From Gigaspora rosea (Eukaryota > Glomeromycota > Glomeromycetes > Diversisporales > Gigasporaceae), in contig QKWP01000770.1 in assembly GCA_003550325.1 (NCBI GenBank), positions 45,298-109,297 of the forward strand: a stretch of DNA of 64,000 nucleotides, in the 5' to 3' direction. The position numbers and the translations under genes are program-made. The stretch's first letter is position 1, and every line of letters begins with the position of its first letter. Below, in pieces: positions 25,172 through 37,634 of this stretch. Below the pieces are notes generated by a model. It was given only the letters and a program-made list of their open reading frames with translations. It was not told the DNA's origin and searched no databases.

Positions 25172-25990
25172 TTTTTATTTTTTAATTTTTTTTATTTTGA
25201 ATTATTTTTTATTTTTTATTATTTATTTTTTTCTTGTTTTATTTTTATTTTTTTCTTGATTTTTTATTTTTTTCTTGATATGTTTTTTTTTTAAATTATT
25301 TATTATTTTATTTTAATTTATTTTTTTATATTATTTTTAAATTCAATTTTATATTTTTATTTTTTTAAATTAATTTTTATTATTTTTTTAATTTATTTAT
25401 ATTTTTAATAATTTTTATTTTTTTAATTTGTTTTTATTTTTTTAAATTATTTTTTATTTTTTTTAATTAGTTTTTAATTGTTTTTATTTTTTAATTTGTT
25501 TTAACTTTATTTTTTATTTTTTTAATTACTTTTTTATTTTTTTTAACTTATTTTTTTTTTTAAAATATTTTTTTATTTTTTTTCTTTGAGTTTAGCAATA
25601 CACTAATTCTAACTAAACAAAACAATGCTTTACTTTGAAGTAGTTATTCAAACTATATCACAGATTGAATCAAAAAATATCAGGTATATACTAGAAAACT
25701 TGTTTCTTAATATGTACTTGGTATGTACTATATCAGTATTTATTAATTCAATCTGTGTATGTTATGTGATACTGGTGATATTATGATATCACTAGTGTAA
25801 TCCAAAGTATTTTCTTTTTCTTTAATTGGTTTTTAATTATTTTTTATTTTAAATTATTATTTTTATTTTAAAGTATTTTTATTTTAAAATATGTTTTTTT
25901 TTATTTTAAATTATATTTTTATTTTAAATTAAATTTTTTTTCTTTTAAATTATTTTTTTATTTTAAATAAATTTTTTTATTTTAAATTAT
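25172..25990. repeat. T-rich low-complexity blocks
   Basis: 25172-25590 is the inverted counterpart of 16795-17285. A second T-rich block at 25815-25985 uses TTTTATTTTAAATTATT repeats. The 230 bases between them are unique and non-coding. Confidence 0.7.
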
Positions 25991-26767
25991 GATTATATTT
26001 TATATTTGCTATATAACTGCATAGAGTTAATTCAAATTTTAGTCTGAATTAAGCTTAATTTAGATTGAAATTTGAAATTACACCTTTTCATGTTACTTCA
26101 TAATTATACAGAATTTTTTTTAATTTTTATCTTTTTATATGTTCATTTTATTGAGGGGACAACAAAGGGGAAGGAGAGGAGTAATGTTACTGAAAAATTA
26201 ACTTCAAGCAACCTATAGATAATGACAAAAATACAATAATTATATTTATTAAGTTTTTTTTATTTCTTGAAAAAATTTAACATAGAAAACATCAAATTTT
26301 TCATTGCGAACATTTGTACTGCCTTTGACAATTAGAGATTATCAATTCATATATCCTATAAAAATTTGAAAAAGAAAAATGTGCAAAATGCATAAACTTA
26401 TTTTCAAATATAGCCAAAGACCTAATCTAATGATAATGTAAAAAAACAAAGCCTTTTTATCAATTAGAATTGCATTGCAATTCTCTTTCTTTTTTTAATT
26501 TTTTTTTCAGGAATAGCAAATAGCCTACCTATTATAAAAAGGGTTGACAAAAATTTCCTTTTCTGTAATTTTGAGGAAATTTGACTGTAGATCTTTTGCA
26601 TAGAGATACTATAAATGATCAAATAGTAGTATGATCTAACCATGTTAGTAAAGTTGACTTGGTCAGGTTTCATATATACACAACCATCACAATACATACA
26701 TATATAGAAAAGGATCAGGCAGAATTAAATATCTTTAATTAAAAAAAAATAAAATAAAAATGTAAAA
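25991..26767. other. No gene supported
   Basis: AT-rich spacer. A 77-codon minus-strand frame at 26464-26697 has no recognisable domain. Confidence 0.5.
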
Positions 26768-27335
26768 TATAAGGGAGGCGTAGTATTGTAGACAGGAGTA
26801 TTGTGAACAGGGCAGTTATCTTACGATCTAGTAATCAGAATTGGATAATTTTTATAACATTCGAATCTCTCAGAGAGATGAATCAAATAGCATAAAATCA
26901 TCCAATTCCGATTACTAGATCACAAAATATTATTATTTAAATTTTTGTATATATTTGAAAATCTGCAAAATTTTTACATAATATAATTTAATGATCCTGG
27001 GATCCCATGATTGGGTTTTAATGTTTTTATGTTTATTAGAACCATCTCACTGAGATGGTCATTTTGGTGGTAAAATTATCCAAATGGACTAGTAGATAAA
27101 ATTTATTCACTATGTCTACAATACCCTCTTCCTTCTAAAATTTAGTTTTTATATTCTATTTTGTGTACTAATTATTTATATCTAAGACTATATATGATAT
27201 AAAGATTTTTTACAGTAATTTATTCTTTATTAAGCATAGTTCAAATAATAAAAATTATATAAAAATCTATTTGATTATTAAAAAGTTTTATTAGTTGAAA
27301 CTTTAACATGTCCATAATACTCTGCCTCCCTTATA
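26768..27335. mobile_element. MITE family D, copy 1, 568 bp
   Basis: Both ends begin TATAAGGGAGGC and continue into GTATTRTRGACA-like sequence. Internal palindromic parts include GATCTAGTAATCAGAATTGG with its inverse, and ATCTCACTGAGATGGTCATT. Copy 2 lies inverted at 46593-47154. Confidence 0.85.
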
Positions 27336-27917
27336 ATATACAGTAATTAAAAAAATAAAAAATTTAGTATTAGTATTAGGATAGGATTGTTACTTTAAAA
27401 AGACTTTGAGTTTGCATATATATTATGCAAGCTTTACTACAATCGTTCATTTTTGCGGAAGTGACAAAATATCCTAGATTTAGATTGTTCTCAAGCAGCT
27501 CTCTCAATGAGATTTGCTAGCAATCAAGGCGCTGCTCAATTATTCCAATTAATCGAATTTAATTAAATGATCTTTATAATAATTTTGCAGGAAATTCATT
27601 GTGCAAAATGTGGATTTTAAATTTTAACCAATCAGAGCAACTCTATGAAAAAAGATGATTGCTAGGTTATAGTTGTTAGGTGAAACCATTTTGCTCAAGT
27701 GGTGAAAGACAAAACCTAAACCTGCCGAAAGATGAAAGACGAAACCCTCTGGTGAAATGGCGAAACACTCATGAAAGGCGAAACCTTTTGCGAAAGGCGA
27801 AACCCCTGGTGAAAGTTCATAGGAGAAGTTTGTTTGATGGATGGCATAGATCAATTGTCCAGGTAACTTATTTATATGGTTTAAAGTACTTTTTGAAAGC
27901 ATAACATTTACTAATAA

Positions 27918-28148
27918 AAATTCACTGCAAGTGGATTATATTTTTATATTAAAGCTGTTGAAAATCCATCAAATACAACTATGGAACTACTAAAGATATT
28001 GGGTAAAACACATTCAACTAATGAAATCTTGAAATATTAACAATCAAATTTGCTGATATGTCCTACTGACAGAATATACAGCATGCATTACGTAGTTTGC
28101 TTCCAAGATGGTTTAAACATATTGGTTTTCAGATACGATATATAATTT
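27918..28148 (+). pseudogene. Possible coding remnant inside the hAT-type element
   Basis: A frame reading TASGLYFYIKAVENPSNTT and ELLKILGKTHSTNEILKY is followed by one TAA and then continues in frame for 34 codons to 28148. It could be a remnant of a transposase gene, but no diagnostic motif is present, so identity is unknown. Confidence 0.25.
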
Positions 28149-28157
28149 AAAATAAAT

Positions 28158-28701
28158 TTAATTACTGATCCGGATAAGATCAGCACTATTTCTATATTAG
28201 AAATTGGGGCAAAATTCCTATGATATTAACTATATGCTGAAATCTGAGCAGAGTCAAATGAAATGTATTTTTTTATTAAGTTAACGACACATGTCGATTA
28301 ATTGAAAGTTGTAGAGCTCGACGAGACGCATCTAACGGTGGTTAGATCATCCAAATCGGCCCAGTGGATGGCGAGATATCGTCGAAAAACGATTGGCCGA
28401 CTATATAAAATCTCTGTAAACAATTTTGTTTACAGAGATTTTTATAGTCGGCCAATCGTTTTTCGACAATATCTCGCCATCCACTGGGCCGATTTGGATG
28501 ATCTAACCACCGTTAGATGCGTCTCGTCGAGCTCTACAACTTTCAATTAATCGACATGTGTCGTTAACTTAAAAAAATTACTTTTCATTTGACTCCGCTC
28601 AGATTTCAGCATATAATAAAAATTTATATTGTACTTATCCCCAAAATTTACTATTGTCCCAATATGGTAGTAGTGCCGATCTTATCCGGATCATCAATTA
28701 A
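28158..28701. mobile_element. Foldback element, 544 bp, family B copy 2
   Basis: Almost perfectly palindromic about 28430, with arms running through TCGACGAGACGCATCTAACG and CCAAATCGGCCCAGTGGATG. Arms are better preserved than in the 15875-16415 copy, suggesting later insertion. It is nested in the 27668-29557 element. Confidence 0.9.
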
Positions 28702-29680
28702 TATATATATTTTTTAATTTTATTGCAGATTTTGAAAAGTACTTTAGTTATGTTTATAATCATGCATTAAAGAATTGGACGACTTGTTCATTGAAAAATT
28801 TTTTCAGTCCAGTTGTAACAAAACCCTGATAAGTTTCAAGTTATTTTAATTTCAATAATTACACGAGATAAAATTTTATTTAGGGCCTAATCCAAATTGG
28901 ATAATATTCCTTCTAAAGTTATAAGTGTGCGAGAAGTTTTACAAGCACAATTAGTATCACGAATAGGTAATAATTAACAATACTGTATATTTATTAAACA
29001 CTTTATATAATTACAGTAGTATAAAATTTTATAATTACAACTTTGTTGTGTAAAAATGAACAGTGTAGAGGTGATTGTACAAGGTATTTTTAAAGTATCG
29101 GGGTACTATTCATTGAACTTTATGATTGTACCAGATTAGAGATGAGCAAGGTAATTTGCTTATTACTTTAAAAGTTAAATCACAATATAATAACATACTA
29201 AGTTCAGAAGTTGTTGTATATAAAAATCTGCTTTTACGTAATAAAGTAAATTATTTTGCCAATTTCTAACCCAGATATCAATCAAATTTAGCATACAAAT
29301 CATTACAGTGTAGATCTCATAGGGGAACCTTACGGTAGTTTCACTGCCTTTTGCCACTTTATTAGTTTCGTTACTTTTTGCTAGTTTCGTCACCTTTTGC
29401 CAGTTTCGCCCCCTTTCGTCAGTTTCGCCACCTTTCGCCAGTTTCGCCACTTTTGCTAGTTTCACCATTTCGTCTATTAAATTTTTTTTGACGATAGTCA
29501 AAACTAGGTTACGCCTTTCGCCAATGGCGAACCTCTAGGTTTCGCCTAACAACTATATGCTAGGTCCAGGTTTTTGTGATTGAACCGATTTAAACACCAT
29601 CCATTTCAACCAATCAGATCATTTTATTAACCATAGAGGGAAGTGCTTGAAAACAACCTTAATATAAATTATTAATAATC

Positions 29681-29871
29681 TAGGCCTCTAAGAAGAAATT
29701 TTCAGCACTAATTTAGTTTTTTACTAGCACTATTTACGGGGTCTTAACGACAGAGTATGAATAATTGCTATTTTTCATACTCAGTTAAAAAACCTGGTTA
29801 AGGCCTCGTTAATAGTGCTAGTAAAAAACTAAATTAGCATTTTGCTATGAAAATTTCTTCTTAGAGGCCTA
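29681..29871. mobile_element. Palindromic MITE, 191 bp
   Basis: Both ends are TAGGCCTCTAAGAAGAAAT, and the arms continue through ACTAATTTAGTTTTTTACTA to a centre of ATACTCTG-like inverse pairs. Its first eight bases equal those of the 2183-2948 element. No clear 8 bp duplication was found. Confidence 0.8.
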
Positions 29872-30298
29872 TATTATTAATGATTTACACTTAATCTATG
29901 ATATTTTGTCGTTTTCGCAAAAATGTAAGAATTCCGCAAAGAAATAAATTGCGAATAAATTAATGACATAACTACAAGAGTTAAAACATTTTACTCTAAA
30001 AAAGGCTTTGAGTTTTGCTTTTATTTGTAAAATAAACTGCTAATAAATTAATAAAATATTTATAATATCATTCCAATATTATTATCTTTGAAAAGGTGTA
30101 AAATTTGCTATCTTGTTGGCCAAAATTGTTATTAGTTATTAAAAAATTTAGAATCAATATCCTAAATTACTACTTTAAAGGTTATAAGTACTAAATAATG
30201 CTTATTATTTGCAAATAGTCACATACTCAAATTTTGTAAAGAATGGTTAGCATCTAATTTTACATATAAATCCAGACAAATTTCATCAGTGGTTTACG

Positions 30299-30775
30299 TT
30301 ATATTCCTCTCTTCGAAGGAGGGTGTGCATTTATGGTCGCATTCATGCAGCCCAAAACCATCTCAATTTTTTCAATCCTACGGATTCCAACTAAGATATT
30401 GGTTTGGTTTTTCCCAGGAGTTATTATATCTAGGTCGGTCAAATTGAACTTTTTGATAGCAGTAAATGAATCGCTTTCTAATTTGCACTAATCTATAGTT
30501 TCACAAGTATATATGAGTAACGGTTCACCGGGCGTGGTAAAATCAAAAACATCGTTTTCTAAGCTTAAGGAAAAATTTCCAGATATTGTGAAAACATTAT
30601 CAACAGCAGAGACGGGTGGATTAGGAGATACCGTGACCTCAATTGAGTGAATGGGTGGAGAATAACTGTCAGTGCATTGATTGAACTTAATTGGGTCTGC
30701 CGAAAAGGCAGAGTTAAACACTGTGAAAAGCATAACAAAAGTTAACACAAAAAAGCCAAAATTCAGTTCTTTCAT
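30299..30775 (-). CDS. Secreted ML-domain (MD-2-related lipid-recognition) protein with an in-frame TAG
   Basis: One frame of 158 codons runs from the ATG at 30775 to a TAA at 30301-30299, broken only by TAG at 30490-30488 (codon 96). Residues 1-25 are a signal peptide (hydrophobic core FGFFVLTFVMLF, ending in a FSA/D cleavage candidate). The mature part has the ML layout: an early Cys in NQCTDSY, a beta-rich segment SIEVTVSPNPPVSAVDNVFTISG, Cys in IYTCETID, then after the stop CKLESDSF, a stretch rich in hydrophobic/polar alternation, and a last Cys in LGCMN. Length and cysteine pattern fit the NPC2/PG-PI transfer protein family, which bind sterols or phospholipids in the secretory route. 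The frame holding after the stop suggests a recent nonsense mutation, a sequencing error or readthrough. No intron with GT/AG rescues the stop. Confidence 0.7.
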
Positions 30776-31838
30776 TGTTGTAAGGAAAATTAAAGTTTTT
30801 TTTTTTTTTTTTGAAAAGAAGCAGTATTTAAGTAAAATATTAAAACTTCATTGAATATTAAATTACCTATGAAAAATAGAATGAGTTATGATAATAGCGA
30901 TAAAAAAATTATAATAGCGATAAAAAAATTAAATTTATATACTTTTTTACTAATAAATTTAATAAATAAAATTATTTTTAGAAAATAGGATTTGTAAATA
31001 AATTATTATAATAAAATCTTAAATTTTGATTGACTGGCCCAGTGCCACTTTTTGCCGTGGGACCCCCATATAAAATACTTGATTTAATAATATACTAGCA
31101 TCACCCGGTGTATAAATAAGAACATGATTTTAATATTTCGTTTGTTTATTATATTATTTAAAAGGTCGATATAAATAAATTACACTTTAAACTTATACTG
31201 GCTTTTCAGTTTTTTGTAAGTATATACTGTAATAATAATTATTATTATATTATAAGTTATATATAAATACACACTTGTACAGTAAGTACTTATTTTATTT
31301 TTCTATTACATACTTTACACAGTACGGAATATAATAAGAAAAGCGCAAGTTGAACGCTGCGTGATAAAAGGATTATTCTATACTATTATTGTTCCAAGCC
31401 ATTTCTGAATTTACTTCAATTCTGAATTGAAACGTGTTCTTTCTCGATTTTCACAGATCATGAGACCATAGAATACTTACTTATTAATAATTACATTTAC
31501 ATTTGCAATGATTTTTTTCATTGATATTTATAAAGACAATTCTTTTATTGTTTCATCTTTTTTTTTTTTACACTTTATTGAGCAAGGATATGACTTCGTG
31601 ATTCGTGAAATTCGTTATAATGAATGTTTAAATACTAAAAATTCTGATCTTCAGTGTAACCCGAAATTCAACAGAAGAACTGCTCATGCCTAAACAAGAT
31701 ATGAATAACTTGGGGATGCAAGTTTGTTATGTCGAAAATTTTACGAAATAATCTGTGCTACCACCAGGCTGAGCATGACGGTCATGAAAAAACCTAAACT
31801 TGGTTTTTTTTTATCTTCCATCTTCTTATTAGGTTAGA
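30776..31838. other. Upstream of the ML gene; no further gene supported
   Basis: A homopolymer of about 18 T (plus strand) lies just upstream of the ML start at 30799-30816. A short direct repeat GATAAAAAAATTATAATAGC lies near 30898-30930. Nothing else is recognisable; a 61-codon frame at 31508-31693 is not supported. Confidence 0.5.
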
Positions 31839-31846
31839 CAAGACAC

Positions 31847-32097
31847 TAGAGTTGGGCAACGAAACCCGAAACTATATATAAAATCCCGAAACCTTTTCCG
31901 AAATTCCGAAACCTATTCTGAACTCTATACTATACTGAAAGGGTTAGAATTTTGATTTTAGACTTTAAGACATAAAGTACATTATAATTAGATTGCATTT
32001 CAAAAATGTTTTGTTACTTTATAGTAAACATGCATTAGTTATTAACATTCTAATTTGAAGGTTTCGGAAAGGTTTCAGGTTTCGGGTCACAACTCTA
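31847..32097. mobile_element. hAT-type MITE, 251 bp, CCGAAAC clusters
   Basis: Both termini are TAGAGTTG, and a perfect 8 bp duplication CAAGACAC lies at 31839-31846 and 32098-32105. CCCGAAAC/CCGAAACCT motifs cluster inside both ends. Confidence 0.9.
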
Positions 32098-32308
32098 CAA
32101 GACACCCGACCAGATTCCTGCTGTTGCCGAAAAACAAATGCGGATGTGTTCTACGCGGGAATGCAAAAATTATTAATTACATTGTTAAAATATATATGAA
32201 TGTTCGAATGTATTCCTTTAATGTATGAAAAGTTAGAATTTAATATTTAGCGTTTCATTTTTATTCGCGCTTATTTATTTTATTTATTTATTTTAATTTT
32301 TTTACTTT

Positions 32309-32332
32309 ATTATTATTATTATTATTATTATT
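32309..32332. repeat. (ATT)n microsatellite
   Basis: About eight perfect ATT units. Confidence 0.9.
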
Positions 32333-32406
32333 TTTGCTTTTTTTTTTTATTAATTGATAAATGGATAGCGGTTCTAAATGACAAATGACATTTCACGATT
32401 CACGAA

Positions 32407-32516
32407 TAACACATGCCAATTGAAAATCAACATAAATTCAGAAATGATGCGGAACATTATATTAACACATGCCAATTGAGAATCAACACAAATTCAGAAA
32501 TGATGTGGAAAATTAT
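32407..32516. repeat. Tandem duplication of about 55 bp
   Basis: Two copies start AACACATGCCAATTGA and end near AATTCAGAAATGATG; the chance frame across them is not a supported gene. Confidence 0.85.
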
Positions 32517-35454
32517 AATAATAAAGGGTTTCAGAATTAAAATTCGTAAATCTTATTTTGAAAAACAAGAAGATAATTTTCAAATAAGAGATGTACGAAT
32601 CTTATTTATTTTTTAATTAAAATTTGATTACACTTAATTATATGATCTTAATTACTATAAATTATTTTATTGTTAATCGATACTGCTTCTAATATCGTTT
32701 TATTATTATTAAATAGTCTCTAAACACCCCCATTTTCCGATTTCAAAATTTTGATACACAAATAAGATTTTTTAAACTCTTATTTATTTCCGAAATACGC
32801 CAGATCTCTTTGTCTGGCCACTAATGACACCTGACGAATACGTAAGTTAGAATAGAATGTACAAAGTACAAACTTCATGCATAAATCATTTTTTTTATAT
32901 TAACAATATAGAGTTACTTTATTTGATTGATGCATTATAATATAAATATCTTATCCGGATATAACCATTATTCTTTTATTTGAATAGGAACCGCTATTTT
33001 TTTCCTTTCGCCGTCTCTTTCCATTCGGGCATTATTCCGGTCGACCGGAAAGGTTTCAACCTTCGCGAAGCAAATATCTATCCTTTTACTTTTAGAAAAT
33101 TCGGTTATTAGATTTTGTTAAATGTTACAACCTTTCGGATAAAGAGTTATCCGGGTACGAGCACTAACTCCAATAAGATAATCACAAGTATGGTATTATA
33201 ATGATCGGCAAATTATATACGAAATACTACGTTGAATTTTCTGATTGGTCGATAGCGTGCGTTTGTGCTTTAATATAATAGATATCATTGATCAAATTTT
33301 TCACGAGCCAGATTGATAAATATCTAGATTACAAAATTGCACTGCATGACCATGTATAGTAAAAGTGATCGAGCAAAAATTTAAAAAACTCAATATTAAA
33401 CCTTAATAAATGAAAGATGAATCTTCATTTGTATTTTGGCACGTATTGTAACTATTAAGGAGGAGAGTGTATGCTTTTAACCTATTTAACTCTAATAGTT
33501 TCTAGGAGATAAGTTTCTGATTTATTCGAATATAGGTCTTTCAGTTTACTTCCTTTATTTTTCCTTAAGTAAATCGAAGGGAACTTCTCTACATGTCCCC
33601 ATGTATCCCTTTTTATTGAAGTCAAATTCATTCGAATATATACATTTGGATTTAGTACATTAATGTGCTATCTAACACGCTACATGCTATTAATAATGAT
33701 ACTGTTATTTATAATTCTTACCCCTTAACATTCACACGTTAACGTGTTTTGAAGATTTTACAAAAAAGGAGTGATTATATGTAAAACACGGATTTTGACT
33801 AAACTAATTGGGAAATTTGAATCTCAAATGTCACAAATTCGAATTGTGACAGTATATTTATTGTTATAAGTTTTTGTTTTTGCCCGTGATTCGTCACATT
33901 TCTTTTATTCTAACGGAAAATATTTTCGTACAAAAATTTTTATACTGTATAATTTTATAAGCACTATCTTGAGAAGTGCTGCATGGCCTATCTCCGCATA
34001 CGCCCGAAAAATTTTTATCGAATACGGGTTGTATATATTAAAAATTTTAAGGTTAAATAGGTTTTCAATTTCGTGATTTATATATGATACATTCTTATAT
34101 GGATTTTGTCATGTTTACTACATTGTTGCCAAACTCTATATTTATAGTAAAATATACATATTGATAAAAAATATCGTTTAACTTTTATTTTTATACGATT
34201 AAAAAAATTTTGTTTTGCTCGCTTTATAGAAAATCTCTTCGTAGGCATTTTATTTCACTGACAATTAGTTTAAGACAAGTTTATTTTACGGACAATTAAT
34301 ACACTAAAAAATTACTGATTGTCATTTATGTATTTTGAGAAAATTTAAAATCTAAAATTTAATTTTGATTTTTTCAATCATTTAATCAATCAATCAATCG
34401 TCAAATTAATCTAACGAAATATAATAAAATCATTATTAATGTTTCGATCCTATTCTTTAAGGGCTATCCGGATTAAATTCGGATCCTACTTTGTGTATCC
34501 GTTATCATATATATTAGCGTTAGGGTTAGAATTATAGCTTTAAAAATCAGCCTGTATTTTACTGACCATACTGATCAGCGGTATCGTATATTCTTTATTG
34601 TTACACAGTAAATTTTTATGTTCGTTTTGATTATTGGTGATCTTAAATTTCCGCAAGTTGTACACTTTGCGACCACATTCCTAGATATTTCATGATTTAC
34701 CGTAAAAAATTTGGCACACAATACTGTCGTGATTAAACAATTGTTAATGAATTTTAAATGTGATGACATTCTTTATCATTGCTATATTTAACGCTTAGAA
34801 GTAATCGACGTTGATTATAATTTTTTTGGTTTGACGGTTGAAAGTTAATATTCTTCAAGATAGGCTTTTATAGGGAATTTGGGTTTCGCAAATGTTAACC
34901 GTTTGTAGGATGTATTATATTTCTCTCTAGCGTTTGCTCGAGCTTTAGAAAGCGAAAGAGCAATGCAGCGCAGCGCAGCGTTAGCTATTAGCCATTAGCG
35001 CTCAAAAAAATTCCGCTAGTCGGAGAGATGTTTGAATATATACGAAAAAAGTTGAATGAATGGTAAATAAGGCAAAAATTGATAGAGTTACCAAAAGCTG
35101 CATAAATATATCTTGTGATCATTATATATCAGATATTAAGGTACATAAATTATTGCCTTTATTTAGTTAAAATGCATGGACGTTGATGATAGAGATTTAT
35201 TGAAAATTAATAATTGAAATTTATCTTGTCAAACTTCAGGACGTCATATGTTACAATTAATTTACCGTGATTCGGAGGAGGTAGTTACTTGCAGTGAAAA
35301 AAAATACAAGGTGAGGGGAATAAAATTTGAAATGCCTTATTAAATTTGACTGTAGATTTTTTTTTGAAAAAAAGGTTTAGGCCAAATAAAGTTAATATTT
35401 TTTGGTTCTCATAACATAAGACAAAAAAAAAAAAGACCAACCAACCGGACTTTT
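32517..35454. other. Long stretch without a recognised gene
   Basis: Nearly 3 kb of moderately AT-rich unique DNA. Short islands of higher GC (33000-33070 with GGTCGACCGGAAAGG, and 34930-35000 with a GCAGCGCAGCGCAGCG run) stand out but give no domain. A 64-codon minus frame at 34575-34769 has a CxxC but no further support. Confidence 0.5.
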
Positions 35455-35645
35455 ACTTAAAAAATTTCTGGGATATTAAAAATTTACTAAATTTTTCTGT
35501 TTCGTTTGGTAAATTATCTAAATATCCGGAAACTACATTGCTATTTTCAAGCCTTCAGACCGGAGACAGCGATGTAGTTTATTGAGAGTTAGGTAATTTA
35601 TCGGACGAAACAGAAAAGAATCCGGGAAACGAGAAAATTTTTTGG
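35455..35645. mobile_element. Foldback MITE, about 190 bp
   Basis: Arms pair through AAAAAATTTCT, TTCTGTTTCGT and TAAATTA phrases around a centre near 35550 (AACTACATTGCT and inverted AACTACATCGCT). Confidence 0.65.
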
Positions 35646-35709
35646 TGTCACATTTTAAATTTTATTTTTATAAAGTTATGACCTAGAAATACAGAACGGT
35701 CTAAGTGTA

Positions 35710-36163
35710 CATATGGGCGGATTTAATTAATTCATAAGTAGGGCTTATTTTTTTAAAACTTTAAGGCTGAATAACGTTTGATTTACTTGTCCGTTTTGAA
35801 TGATTTTACTACCAAATTGATCGTCTCTTTGAGACGATTCCAACGAGCCCAAATCATTAAAACCCAATCACAGATCGTTAGATAATACGCTGTCAAATTG
35901 TGAAGCACCTAGGTGGTGGGAGAAATGTGTTAGACCTATGTCTAGCCCATTTCTCCCGCCCCTAGGTCGTCACTATTTGACAGCACATTATCTCACGATC
36001 CTGTGATTGGGTTTTAATGATTTTGGGCTCGTTGGAATCGTCTCAAAGAGACGAACATTTTGGTAGTAAAATCATTCAAAGCGGACAAGTAGATCAAACG
36101 TTATTCAGACTTAAATTAAACAAATAAAGACCTACTTATGAATTACTTAAATCCGCCCATATG
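35710..36163. mobile_element. Foldback element, 454 bp
   Basis: The ends CATATGGGCGGATTTAATTA and, inverted, CATATGGGCGGATTTAAGTA begin arms through ATCGTCTCTTTGAGACGATT and CATTAAAACCCAATCACAG. The centre holds GGGAGAAATGTGTTAGAC with its inverse. The phrase around AAAACCCAATCAC also occurs in the family D MITEs. Confidence 0.85.
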
Positions 36164-36558
36164 ATTTGCACATAAAATTTGATTGGCTGGAATTCACGTA
36201 CCAGTACGATCACGTTTCTTGTGTAACATGAAATGTGTATAGGGATGGTTTCCTTCAACTTTTTTTTGATGTCGCTTATCCTGATTTTTGCAAAAACCTT
36301 TTTTGGTAGGAGTAATGATTTTCATTTTTTCGCTTTTGGAAAGAGTTAAAATTTTTACATACCAAATATGTAATATATATGTAAATCATTGTTATGATGC
36401 AATATAGTGTACTAGATTTGGCGATGTCCTTGTAACGATGATAATACTAATTTTTGTCGACCCCTATAGAAATAAATTATTCTTTTTTTCAATTATACTT
36501 GAATCACTCTTTTTTGTTAATATATGGGGTCTTTGCCTTGAAAATGACCTTATGGGAC

Positions 36559-37634
36559 TAGGGCTGTAAATCGATTCTATAATAATCGTTTTAATCGTTA
36601 ATCGAATTGAATCAATTCTCATTCTGTATAATCGTTTTAATCGTTTTTACAAACGATTAAATATTCTGAAATCGATTCTAAATATATAATCGTTTTATAT
36701 TAAATATTTAAATGCATAAATTTTTGATAAATATCTCTTCGTTTTAAGTGTATGTGTAAAAATATAAAGCTACGTTTATTATTGAAAACAATAGGCTTAA
36801 AGTTTAAAAACATAATACGCCTTATAATTTTTAATAAGTTACAACGATGTGATTTCAGATAGCTATAGAGGCTTTGAAAAATAATAAGTTAAATAGTAAC
36901 AAACACAACCGTTTATATTTTTTATGTGCTTATCAAAAAACCGAGTATATTAAAATAAGCGACAATATTAAATAAATATTATAGAATGGCTAGTACAAAT
37001 GATAGGCTTATGTGTCTATTGTTTTTAATAACAAACACAGCATTATATTTTCTTATATATCTAAAAGCAAAGAAAATTTATTAAAACATTGTAATAGTCC
37101 GTAAGTATAAAACTAATAATTATAAAATGGCTGAATACAAATAATAAGCATAAAGATTTTAATTATCGAATGTACTCTATTTTTTATAATAGTTTTTAAA
37201 TATATAAATATTCGATACAAATAATTTAATTGAGAGTTTATTTTTTGTTCGTATCAATATGGCTACTACAACAAGAGCTAAACGTCGTCAACTTGAAAAA
37301 CAACAAAATACTTCATTAATTGAAAATAATAAATTAAATGAAGATGATAGATTAAAAATAATTTGATTTTAGAGTGGAGTTTTTTTTAGCATTCGCTTTT
37401 TTCTCCACAATTTTTTAATTTATATTTTATTTTATATAATTATTCTATTTATTACTTTTTTATACATTAAATAAAAAATTAAATTTATATTATTTATAAA
37501 TAACTTATAGCATTTAACAGTACAAAACAGATTAAAGCTCAGTATGACAAATCAAAAGATTCGATCATCGATTCTAAAACGATTTTAGGGATTCGATCAT
37601 CGATTCTAATTTTTAGAATCGATTTACAGCCCTA
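36559..37634. mobile_element. hAT-type element, 1,076 bp, AATCG clusters
   Basis: Both ends are TAGGGCTGTAAATCGATTCT. The flanks TATGGGAC (36551-36558) and TATTGGAT (37635-37642) match at 6 of 8; the intact opposite arm of the host element shows the empty site and confirms which bases were duplicated. AATCG/CGATT motifs cluster in the outer 120 bases of each side. Confidence 0.9.
37259..37366 (+). pseudogene. Short frame (35 codons) inside the hAT-type element
   Basis: It reads MATTTRAKRRQLEKQQNT and then SLIENNKLNEDDRLKII, strongly basic then acidic and clearly coding-like in composition for such AT-rich DNA. It could be the N-terminus of a truncated transposase or of a captured gene. The following bases give no continuation. 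Confidence 0.35.

Larger units (their letters stand above)
23411..25172. mobile_element. Large inverted-repeat element, 1.76 kb, with nested MITEs
   Basis: The left arm from 23411 and the inverted right arm to 25172 share CAATACAAACTAATA, TATTACTGGAATAGTAAGTT and TTATAGTAGAAATTATGATA. The left arm holds a perfect tandem duplication of about 67 bp (23511-23642). Inside lie a MITE of family C (about 23858-24225) and the TIR element at 24241-24670. Confidence 0.8.
27668..29557. mobile_element. hAT-type element, 1,890 bp, GGCGAAAC clusters
   Basis: Both ends read TATAGTTGTTAGG(T/C)GAAACC, and a perfect 8 bp duplication TGCTAGGT lies at 27660-27667 and 29558-29565. GGCGAAAC/GTTTCGCC motifs cluster at 27680-27810 and 29330-29550. 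The 28158-28701 foldback is nested inside. A possible coding remnant sits at 27918-28148. Confidence 0.9.

Noticed and set aside
28302-28550. Plus-strand frame of 82 codons
   Set aside because: It lies across the arms of a palindromic foldback element; the inverted arms explain the open frame.
29175-29501. Minus-strand frame of 108 codons with repeated AKVAKLAK-like text
   Set aside because: It is a translation of the GGCGAAAC/TTTTGCCA subterminal array of a hAT-type element, not a protein gene.
34575-34769. Minus-strand 64-codon frame with a CTTCGN motif suggesting a zinc finger
   Set aside because: Only one Cys pair, no second pair at the proper spacing and no extension on either side.
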